DNA from: JBJMHZ01 sp045807125
Lineage (GTDB): Bacteria; Actinomycetota; Actinomycetes; JAWWOL01
Reading direction: 5' to 3'
Assembly: GCA_045807125.1 (NCBI GenBank)
Contig: JBJMHZ010000047.1
Location: 43,920-107,919 of the forward strand
Length of the DNA stretch: 64,000 nucleotides
Shown here in pieces: positions 26,933 to 33,730 of the stretch. Below the pieces are notes generated by a model, which was not told the DNA's origin, ran no database searches, and worked only from the letters and a program-made list of their open reading frames with translations. Every line of letters starts with the position of its first letter. Positions within the stretch are counted from its first letter, which is position 1. Made by a program: the position numbers and the translations under genes.

Positions 26933-27656
26933 TGACGTCCACCAGCAGCATGTCGCGGACGCCGGTGCCGCCGTCGCTCACCAGAGGAGTCACCTCGTGC
27001 GTCAACCGGGCATCGGCGAGGATGAGCGAGTCCAGCCGGTCGAGCAGCATCATGCGCACCGGCGGCCGGTCGGTGCGGTAGACCGTTGACTCGCCGCCGG
27101 TGCAGCACGTGCGCTGGATGAGATGCATCCCGACGAAGTCGTGGCCGTCGCGGTGCCGCCCCTCGGGCGTGGGGTTGCCCGGTACGCCTGGCAGCGCGAC
27201 CACCCGGATCATGTGCAGGCCCACCTCCCAGCGCGGCGCGGCGCCGGTGGCCGCTTCCACCACGGCGAGGTCGGCCGCGAGGATCGCGATGAGCGCTGGC
27301 GACAGCAGCGCCTCCGGGGAGATGGGGCTGAACAGCCGCTCCCGGCCGCCGTAGTTGGGGATGTGCTCGGCGGCCTGCCGGAACGCCTGATGCGGCAAGG
27401 GGGCGAACCGCCGGTTCCCGGCGGGATTGACGTCGGCGAGCAGGCGACCGTAGCGGCGGTAGCGATACGTGCCCCCGTCGAACAGCGCGCCGTCGAGCTC
27501 GAGCGTCTCCCACTGCGCCGCCAGGCGGTCGACCTCCGATGCCGGCGCCACGGTGGCCAGCTCGCTGCCCGGCACGACGACGAAATCCTCGGCCGCGAGG
27601 ACGGTTCCCCACGCTTGCGTCCTCGCGGCCTGATCTGGTTGCGCCAGCACGTCCAC
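26922..27656 (-). CDS. 2-oxoglutarate/Fe(II) dioxygenase (isoleucine dioxygenase / BsmA family)
   Basis: A 244-residue protein of the family that includes L-isoleucine 4-hydroxylase (PF10014-like). The iron ligands are H168-x-D170 in GRHRDGHDF and H220 in LTHEVTP, and a 2-oxoglutarate-binding Arg is likely R234 in GTGVRDML. Members hydroxylate free aliphatic amino acids. As the first gene of the minus-strand operon, it probably hydroxylates the amino acid released from LysW, or its precursor. The start is GTG 27656, with GGGGGAG nine bases upstream. I do not recall this enzyme in the vazabitide core set, so it may mark a different product. Confidence 0.82.
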   Translation of the reverse strand: MDVLAQPDQAARTQAWGTVLAAEDFVVVPGSELATVAPASEVDRLAAQWETLELDGALFDGGTYRYRRYGRLLADVNPAGNRRFAPLPHQAFRQAAEHIPNYGGRERLFSPISPEALLSPALIAILAADLAVVEAATGAAPRWEVGLHMIRVVALPGVPGNPTPEGRHRDGHDFVGMHLIQRTCCTGGESTVYRTDRPPVRMMLLDRLDSLILADARLTHEVTPLVSDGGTGVRDMLLVDVNAR

Positions 27657-28089
27657 GGACTCAGCTCCCCCCGCTCGGTCGCGCGCCGGTCGCCCTGCAC
27701 GCTCCTGCCCAGCCGTCTCGCCTCATGCCAGCACCCTCCCGATCTCCGCGGCGTCTCCCGCGGAACGTCACCGCCGTGAGCTGTTCGATGGCGTGGTCAC
27801 CGGCACTGCTGCAGCAGCAGGGCGGGCAAGCGCCGAGCAAGCGCCGAGCAGGCGCAGGGCGGGCGCTCTGCAGGTGCGCGCCGCCCGCCCACGAGGAGTG
27901 CGCCGGACAGAAGGCTGGCAACGAGACGCCCTCAGGACCAGTCAGGCAGTTCCCCTACGCCGCTGCGGGCCGGCAAGGGTGGTTCACCGGACAGCGCCGA
28001 GCGGGCCATGCATGGCAGACTGGCCGCGCTTCGGGCACGGAGCGCCGTGCGGCGGGGGCCCCGCAGCGATCCTGGGACGGCGGTGGCGC
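27657..28089. promoter_or_regulatory. Divergent control region of the carrier-protein cluster
   Basis: These 433 bases lie between the dioxygenase gene (minus) and the sulfotransferase-like gene (plus), so promoters for both halves of the cluster should be here. I see no credible gene. Notable sequences are an 11-base direct repeat GCAAGCGCCGA at 27826-27836 and 27837-27847, with a degenerate third copy to 27858, and a 12-base palindrome GCCATGCATGGC at 28005-28016. Either could be a regulator site. No clear -10/-35 pair can be named. Confidence 0.5.
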
Positions 28090-28848
28090 GTGAACGACGG
28101 CCGCGCGAACGACGAGCGGCACATGATCCTGGCTCTGTGGAGCCTGCCACGCAGCCGGTCGACCGCGTTCTTCCGGATGATGATCGAGCGCGGGGACTTC
28201 CACGCCTTGCACGAGCCGTTCTCGAACCTGGCCGAGTTCGGCCAGGTGGACGTGGCCGGCCACGTCGCTCGCTCGGAGCCGGGGCTCATCGACGCGATCC
28301 GCCGGCTCGCGCTGACCCGGCCCGTGTTCTTCAAGGACACGACCGACGAGCGCTACCCGGCTGCGCTCGCCGACGAGGGCTTCATCGGCCGCGACGCCGT
28401 GCACACGTTCCTGATCCGCCACCCGCTCGAGACGATCGCCTCCTACCACGCGCTCAACCCGGACGTGCGGCTCCACCAGATCGGCGCCGAGCACCTGCAC
28501 GAGATCTACGTCCGGACCCGTGAGCTGACCGGTCGTGATCCGGTGGTGGTCGACGCCGCCGATCTCGTCGCCGATCCGGTCGGCATCGTGCGCGCGTACT
28601 GCGCGCAGGTCGGCATCCCGTACCTCCCGCACGCGCTGCGGTGGGGAGCCGGGGAGCGCACGGAATGGCGGCCCACCGCGCGCTGGCATGCCGACGCGAG
28701 CACGTCGACCCGCTTCCAGGCGGCCACCACCCGCGACTACCGGGTCGACGTGGCCGGCCATCCCACGCTGTCCACCTACCTCGCTCATCACCTGGCGTTC
28801 TACGAGGATCTCCACCGACGGCGGCTGACGGTGGCGGCGGCGAGCTGA
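28090..28848 (+). CDS. Sulfotransferase-like protein of the carrier-protein cluster
   Basis: A protein of about 252 residues with a P-loop-like PAPS-binding motif SLPRSRSTAF at 18-27 and a second motif FLIRHPLETIASYHAL typical of the sulfotransferase 3'-phosphate site. The fold is that of small sulfotransferases, and some relatives have no proven sulfotransferase activity. The start is uncertain: GTG 28090 is used, and ATG 28123 (beginning ILALWSLPRSRS) is also possible; neither has a strong ribosome site. It is divergent from the dioxygenase gene and followed by lysY on the same strand, so it probably belongs to the pathway and may sulfate a hydroxyl group of the product. That role is inferred. 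Confidence 0.72.
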   Translation: MNDGRANDERHMILALWSLPRSRSTAFFRMMIERGDFHALHEPFSNLAEFGQVDVAGHVARSEPGLIDAIRRLALTRPVFFKDTTDERYPAALADEGFIGRDAVHTFLIRHPLETIASYHALNPDVRLHQIGAEHLHEIYVRTRELTGRDPVVVDAADLVADPVGIVRAYCAQVGIPYLPHALRWGAGERTEWRPTARWHADASTSTRFQAATTRDYRVDVAGHPTLSTYLAHHLAFYEDLHRRRLTVAAAS

Positions 28849-28926
28849 GCCGGGCGCTGTCGGGGGTTCTCCCGACTACTGACCCGTGGTCGCGGCGTCG
28901 GATGCTCCTCGGCACCAACGTGAACC

Positions 28927-28973
28927 ACCAGTGCCCCGAACCAACCAGTGCCCCGAACCAACCAATGCCCCGA
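28927..28973. repeat. 17-base tandem repeat upstream of lysY
   Basis: The 17-base unit ACCAGTGCCCCGAACCA occurs twice exactly (28927-28943 and 28944-28960), followed by a third shortened copy with one change to 28973. It lies in the 193-base gap between the sulfotransferase-like gene and lysY. It may be a set of regulator sites or simply slipped-strand duplication. Confidence 0.8.
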
Positions 28974-29041
28974 GGACGAGGAGCTGGCATGCGCGCTGCC
29001 GCCGCTGCGGTGACGGCCGGTCCATCACGGCCGGGTCGCGA

Positions 29042-30067
29042 ATGATCGGCGTCGCCGTCGTCGGCGCGTCCGGCTACGTGGGCGGGGAGCTGCTGCGCCT
29101 GCTGCTCGGTCACCCGATGGTGCAGGTGTCGGCGGCGACGTCCACCCGTTTCGCGGGACGGCGGGTCGACGGCGTGCACCCCAACCTGCGCGGCCGCACC
29201 GACCTGACGTTCGAGTCGCCCGACCGGCTGGCGGACTGCGACGTGGTGCTCCTCGCGGTGCCGCGCACCACAGCCCTGACGATGGCGCCGGGGCTGCTCG
29301 GGCGGACGAAGTGCCTCATCGACCTGAGCCCCGACTTCCGGTTGCGCGACGTCGCGGCGTTCGAGCGGTACTACGGCGCCCCGCACACCGCCAGGGAGCT
29401 GCTGACGACGTTCGTGCCCGGCATCCCGGAGATCCACCGCGGCGAGCTGGCCGCCGCCGACGCGATCAGCGTGCCCGGTTGCATGGCGGTCGCCGCCATG
29501 CTGGCCCTGCGCCCGCTCGCTGCCGTCGCGCAGCCGGGGGCGGTCGTCACCGTCGACGGGCGGATCGGCTCCAGCGGCTCTGGCGTGGGTGCCGAGCAGC
29601 TGAACCTGCACGCGGAGCGCAGCGGCGCGATGCGCGTGTTCGCGCCGTACGGCCATCGCCACGAGGCGGAGGTGAGCCAGGCCACCGGCCTCGACGTGCG
29701 GATGACGGCCACCGGCGTGGAGGCGGTGCGCGGCGCGCAGGTGGTGTGCCGGGTGCCCCTGGCGCGGCCGCTCCGCGAGGCCGAGGTGCGCGCCCTGTAC
29801 CGGGACTGCTACGAGCATGAGCCGTTCGTGCGGGTAGTGGCGGCGCGGCGCGGGCTCTACCGCCTTCCCGAGCCGAAGATCCTCACCGGCTCGAACTACT
29901 GCGACGTCGGCTTCGCCGTCGACGAGCGGACGGCGACGGTGACCGCGATAGGCGCGCTCGACAACCTCGTCAAGGGTGGCGCGGGCAACGCCGTGCAGTG
30001 CCTGAACATCCGGATGGGCTGGCCGGAGACGACCGGCCTGGAGCACCCGGGCCTGCACCCGATCTGA
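29042..30067 (+). CDS. lysY: LysY-like reductase (N-acetyl-gamma-glutamyl-phosphate reductase family)
   Basis: A 341-residue dehydrogenase of the ArgC/LysY family. The N-terminus is the NADP-binding VAVVGASGYVGGELLRLL, the catalytic Cys147 is in SVPGCMA, and the histidine motif is PYGHRHEAE near 205. The enzyme reduces the acyl phosphate made by LysZ to an aldehyde, still attached to LysW. ATG 29042 begins the conserved sequence; an upstream in-frame extension to 28886 runs through the tandem repeats and is not credible. The plus-strand position, opposite the rest of the cluster, still places all LysW-pathway core enzymes within 10 kb. An arginine-biosynthesis ArgC is the alternative, but no other arg gene is near. 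Confidence 0.88.
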   Translation: MIGVAVVGASGYVGGELLRLLLGHPMVQVSAATSTRFAGRRVDGVHPNLRGRTDLTFESPDRLADCDVVLLAVPRTTALTMAPGLLGRTKCLIDLSPDFRLRDVAAFERYYGAPHTARELLTTFVPGIPEIHRGELAAADAISVPGCMAVAAMLALRPLAAVAQPGAVVTVDGRIGSSGSGVGAEQLNLHAERSGAMRVFAPYGHRHEAEVSQATGLDVRMTATGVEAVRGAQVVCRVPLARPLREAEVRALYRDCYEHEPFVRVVAARRGLYRLPEPKILTGSNYCDVGFAVDERTATVTAIGALDNLVKGGAGNAVQCLNIRMGWPETTGLEHPGLHPI

Positions 30068-30079
30068 CGCGCTGCCAGC

Positions 30080-30469
30080 TCAGTGCATCTCGGTGTCGGT
30101 GTCGGAGACGCCGAGGACGTACGGGAAGCGGGTGAGGCAGCCCTCCAGCCGGGCTAGCTGGGCATCGCTCGCCTCGTCGACCCGGAACCGGACGTCGTTC
30201 AGCCGGACGGACGGCAGCGTGCTGGCCGGCAGCGGCTCGGGCCTCGTCCCCGCGTAACCGGTGCACGCCGTCCGGACCTCGCGGTGCTGCGCCGCGGTGG
30301 TGCCCGCCTTGAAGTGCACGACGATCTCGCGCTGGGAGAGGTTGGCGCCGAGGTGCCCGCACCCGGCCAGCCCACCGGCCAGCCCACCGGCCAGCAAGGC
30401 GAGCAGCGGCCCGGCCAGGAGCCTGGGCAGCGGCCTGGGCAGCAACGCGGGGGCGGCGCGAGGGGGCAC
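30080..30469 (-). CDS. Small predicted lipoprotein, function unknown
   Basis: A 129-residue protein. An N-terminal Leu/Ala/Gly stretch ends in a lipobox LAGC (Cys37 region), so export and lipid attachment are likely. The rest contains REIVVHFKAGTTAAQH and VRFRVDEASDAQLARLEGCL, a pattern I have seen in uncharacterised actinobacterial exported proteins. Two further cysteines may form a disulfide. The signal region is built from a 12-base tandem repeat giving LAGG-LAGG-LAGC. It is convergent with lysY, with 12 bases between the stops. Confidence 0.6.
   Translation of the reverse strand: MPPRAAPALLPRPLPRLLAGPLLALLAGGLAGGLAGCGHLGANLSQREIVVHFKAGTTAAQHREVRTACTGYAGTRPEPLPASTLPSVRLNDVRFRVDEASDAQLARLEGCLTRFPYVLGVSDTDTEMH
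30365..30395. repeat. 12-base tandem repeat inside the lipoprotein signal sequence
   Basis: GGCCAGCCCACC is repeated exactly at 30365-30376 and 30377-30388, with a partial third copy to 30395. Because the unit is a multiple of three, copy-number change would lengthen or shorten the hydrophobic signal core by four residues without a frameshift. Confidence 0.75.
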
Positions 30470-30511
30470 GCCCCCAGGCTAGCCGCGCGCCGCTGCCCCG
30501 GGCTGCTGCCC

Positions 30512-31519
30512 TCAGCGGCGCCGCAGCCGCCGGGTCGCCGTCGCGGCAGCCGCCCCCGCGGCGGCCAGGCCGGCCACGGCCGAGCGGCGGTGCATGGAGA
30601 GCCAGAGCGACGCGCTGCGGTCGTGCGCGCGGTCGTCGAAGTCGCCGTGGGCGCCCTGGTCGCCGCCCGTCGGCCGCCACACGTTGGTCGGCAGCATCGG
30701 GCGGCGCTCGCTCGGGTCCTGCTGCGACTTGTAGCCGGTACGGCCGAGGTAGCGGTCGAGCAGCCCTGGCGCGATCCGGTTGCCGAGGATCGTGCCGACC
30801 GTCGGCGCGCCGACCCACATCTCCCGCCGCGGGTGGTCGGCCATGTGCAGCACGGCCCTGGCCGCGACCTCCGGCTGGTAGATCGGCGGCACCGGCTGCG
30901 GGTGGTCGGGCAGGTGCGAGTCGACCCAGTCGAACTGCGGGGTGTTGACCGCCGGCATGTGCACCATGGCGATCCGGATCTTCGACCCCTCGTGCAGCAG
31001 CTCGGTGATCACCGACTCGGTGAAGCCCACCATCGCATGCTTGGACCCGCAGTACGCCGACTGCAGCGGGATGCCGCGGTAGGCCAGTGCCGAGCCGACC
31101 TGCACGATCGTCCCCCGCCCGCGCGGGCCCATGACCCGCAGCGCCGACCTGGTGCCCCACACGTACCCCAGGTAGGTCACCTCGGTGACCCGGCGGAACT
31201 CGGCGGGCTCGATCTCGTGGAACGGCGCGAAGGCACCGGTCATGGCGTCGTTGACCCAGACGTCGATCTCGCCGAGCTCGGCCTCGACCCGGTCGGCGGC
31301 CGCATCGACGGCCGCCGCGTCGGCCACGTCGACCGGCACGGCGAGGGCCCGCCCGCCGGCCTCCTCGACGTCCTTGACCGCGCCCTCGAGGCCCTCCTCG
31401 CCGCGAGCCAGCACGGCCACCGCGTCGCCCCTGGCGCCGAGCGCGCGGACCACCGCCCGGCCGATGCCCGCGGTGCCGCCGGTGACCACCACCACCCTGC
31501 GCCCGTCCGGTGTCGCCAT
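30512..31519 (-). CDS. Short-chain dehydrogenase with C-terminal membrane tail
   Basis: A 335-residue SDR. The nucleotide motif is TGGTAGIGRA, the catalytic Ser is in VQVGSALAYRGIP, and Tyr/Lys are in YCGSKHAMVG. Beyond the normal 250 residues there is an extension ending in an Ala-rich helix (SAVAGLAAAGAAAATA) and a basic tail, a likely membrane anchor. ATG 31519 is fixed by GAGGAGG six bases upstream. The substrate is unknown; tailed SDRs like this are common in actinobacteria and often annotated as SDR family oxidoreductases. Confidence 0.85.
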   Translation of the reverse strand: MATPDGRRVVVVTGGTAGIGRAVVRALGARGDAVAVLARGEEGLEGAVKDVEEAGGRALAVPVDVADAAAVDAAADRVEAELGEIDVWVNDAMTGAFAPFHEIEPAEFRRVTEVTYLGYVWGTRSALRVMGPRGRGTIVQVGSALAYRGIPLQSAYCGSKHAMVGFTESVITELLHEGSKIRIAMVHMPAVNTPQFDWVDSHLPDHPQPVPPIYQPEVAARAVLHMADHPRREMWVGAPTVGTILGNRIAPGLLDRYLGRTGYKSQQDPSERRPMLPTNVWRPTGGDQGAHGDFDDRAHDRSASLWLSMHRRSAVAGLAAAGAAAATATRRLRRR

Positions 31520-31619
31520 CGCCGTCCTCCTCGCCGTCGCGGGCGCTCGCAGGTCCTCGCCTGCCGTCGCCCGTCCGGTAGGAGCCTCACCGCCCGCCGC
31601 CACGGCGAAACGCGGCCGG

Positions 31620-32414
31620 TCAGCCGGTGAGCGCTCGGGCGAGGGCCGGCAGCGCCGTGCCGATCGGCTCCCGCACGACCGCGTCGGCGATGCCGTCGTA
31701 CGGCGTGGGCTGGGCGTTGACGACGACGAGCCGGGCCCCGTTGCCGGTGGCCAGCTCGCACAGCCCGGCGGCCGGATGCACCGTGAGCGACGAGCCGATC
31801 GCGAGGAACAGGTCGCACTCGCTCGCGGCCCGCACCGCGGCGGCGACGACCTGCCGGTCGAGCGGCTGGCCGAACGAGATCGTGGCCGATTTCAGGATGC
31901 CGCCGCAGGCGCGGCACGCCGGGTCGGGGTCGCCCTCGTCGACCCGCGCCAGCTCATCGGCCATCGGCGTGCGGGCGGCGCAGGAGAGGCACTCGACCTC
32001 CCACACCGTGCCGTGCAGCTCGACCACGATCCCGGGGCTCGAGCCGGCCAGCTGGTGCAGCCCGTCGACGTTCTGGGTGAGCAGGGCGCGCAGCTTGCCG
32101 GCCCGCTCGAGCTCGACCAGCGCCAGGTGACCGGCGTTGGGCGCGGCCGTCCAGGCGGCGTGGTCGCGCCGGCCGCGCCAGGCGCGCCTGCGCACCTCCG
32201 GGTCCGCGACGTAGTGCCCGATCGTCGCGGTCCGCATGGCGGCCGGGTCCTTCGTCCACGTGCCCTGCGGCCCCCGGTAGTCGGGGATGCCGGAGTCGGT
32301 GCTGATCCCGGCGCCGGTCATGGCCGTCACCGCCGCGGCGTCGCGCAGCCAGCCGGCGACCGTCGCGAGGCCCGGCTCAGGAGCATCGGACCCGGGCGCG
32401 TGTGAAAGGCTCAC
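31620..32414 (-). CDS. Sir2 family NAD-dependent protein deacylase
   Basis: A 264-residue sirtuin. The NAD-binding GAGIST and GIPDYRGP, the catalytic-region QNVDGLH with His in VVELHGTV, and a zinc site from CLSC and CRAC are all present, followed by GSSLTVHPAA. It removes acetyl or other acyl groups from protein lysines using NAD. It starts at GTG 32414. It is divergent from the alcohol dehydrogenase gene, 50 bases away, and nothing nearby points to a specific target. Confidence 0.92.
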   Translation of the reverse strand: MSLSHAPGSDAPEPGLATVAGWLRDAAAVTAMTGAGISTDSGIPDYRGPQGTWTKDPAAMRTATIGHYVADPEVRRRAWRGRRDHAAWTAAPNAGHLALVELERAGKLRALLTQNVDGLHQLAGSSPGIVVELHGTVWEVECLSCAARTPMADELARVDEGDPDPACRACGGILKSATISFGQPLDRQVVAAAVRAASECDLFLAIGSSLTVHPAAGLCELATGNGARLVVVNAQPTPYDGIADAVVREPIGTALPALARALTG

Positions 32415-32464
32415 CCGTACGACGCTAGGCGCCGACGCGCCGGCCCGCCAACCGTCGGGGAGGG

Positions 32465-33556
32465 GTGCGCCACGTGGTCAGGGCAGCCGTGCTGCGGGAG
32501 ATCGGGACGCCGATGCGGGTCGAGGAGGTCGGGCTGCCGGAGCCCGGGCCCGGCCGGGTGCGGGTGCGGCTGGCGGCGGCCGGCGTCTGCCACTCCGACC
32601 TGTCGCTCGCCCGCGGCATCCTGCGCCAGCCGGTACCGGCCGTGCTCGGCCACGAAGGGGCCGGCGTCGTGCTGGCGACCGGTCCCGGCGTCGAGTCGGT
32701 CGGCGCGGGCGATCACGTCCTGCTGGTGTGGGCGCCGCCGTGCCGGGAGTGCTGGCACTGCCGGCACGGCGAGCCCTTCCTGTGCGAGCGCGCGCTCGAC
32801 CCGTCGGCCCCGCCGTACGCCACCCTCGCCGACGGCGCCCCCGTGCACGCCGGCCTCGGGACGGCGGCCTTCGCCGAGGAGACGGTGGTCGGCGAGTCGG
32901 CGGTCGTGCCGCTGCCCCGCGACGTGCCGCTCGAGGAGGCGGCGCTGCTCGGCTGCGCCGTGCTCACCGGCGTCGGGGCCGTGACCCGCACGGCTGGCGT
33001 CGTCGCCGGCGAGTCGGTGGTGGTGCTGGGCCTCGGCGGCGTCGGGCTCTCGGCCGTGCAGGGCGCCCGCATCGCCGGCGCCGACCCGATCATCGCCGTC
33101 GACCCCGCGCAGGCCAAGGAGCCGCTCGCGAGGTCGCTCGGCGCCACCCACGTCCTCACCCCCGACGGCGAGATCCTCCGCACCATCCGCGCCCTGACCG
33201 GCGGGCGGGGCGCCGACCACGCCATCGAGTGCGTCGGCCGGGCCGACACGATCCGGCTCGCCTGGTCGTGCACCCGGCGGGGCGGCACCGCCACCGTCGT
33301 CGGCATCGGCGCGCGGGACGACCTCGTCACGTTCAACGCGCTCGAGCTCTTCCACTACGGCCGAGCGCTGCGCGGCTGCGTCTTCGGCTCGGCCGACCCG
33401 GCGCGCGACGTGCCGCTGCTGCTCGACCACGTGGCCACCGGCCGCCTCGACCTGCGCGGCATGGTCACCGACCGGATCGGGCTGGACGACATCGAGGGCG
33501 CCTTCGCCAGGATGGGCGCCGGCCAGGGGGCGCGCAGCCTCGTCGTGCTCGGCTGA
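32465..33556 (+). CDS. Zinc-dependent alcohol dehydrogenase (MDR superfamily)
   Basis: A 363-residue medium-chain dehydrogenase. The catalytic zinc region is VCHSDLSL and GHEGAGVV; the structural zinc loop is CRECWHCRHGEPFLC with four cysteines. The NAD(P) motif is GLGGVGLSAVQGARIAG. The layout is typical of class III / mycothiol- or formaldehyde-type and long-chain alcohol dehydrogenases. The substrate is unknown. GTG 32465 is used; GTG 32474 three codons later is possible. Its stop codon lies at the beginning of a 9-base tandem repeat. Confidence 0.88.
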   Translation: MRHVVRAAVLREIGTPMRVEEVGLPEPGPGRVRVRLAAAGVCHSDLSLARGILRQPVPAVLGHEGAGVVLATGPGVESVGAGDHVLLVWAPPCRECWHCRHGEPFLCERALDPSAPPYATLADGAPVHAGLGTAAFAEETVVGESAVVPLPRDVPLEEAALLGCAVLTGVGAVTRTAGVVAGESVVVLGLGGVGLSAVQGARIAGADPIIAVDPAQAKEPLARSLGATHVLTPDGEILRTIRALTGGRGADHAIECVGRADTIRLAWSCTRRGGTATVVGIGARDDLVTFNALELFHYGRALRGCVFGSADPARDVPLLLDHVATGRLDLRGMVTDRIGLDDIEGAFARMGAGQGARSLVVLG

Positions 33557-33599
33557 GCCTCCCGAGCCTCCCGAGCCTCCCGAGCCCCCCGAGCCCCCC
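33555..33599. repeat. 9-base tandem repeat, five units
   Basis: GAGCCTCCC occurs three times (33555-33581), followed by two copies of GAGCCCCCC to 33599. It starts at the stop codon of the alcohol dehydrogenase. It is not a hairpin, so terminator function is not supported; it looks like local slippage expansion. Confidence 0.8.
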
Positions 33600-33730
33600 G
33601 GTGACCCAGCAACCCGAGGCACCGCCTTGCCGCCTGGCCCCACCGGCCCGAACCGGACGTTCAGGAATCGGTCACCACGGCCGATCCATTCCGGTAGGGA
33701 CCGGTCCGGCGGCAGGAGCAGGAGAGGCGC

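Noticed and set aside
27661..27921. Minus-strand frame in the cluster control region
   Set aside because: Cys/Arg/Pro-rich translation with no start signal; better explained as regulatory DNA.
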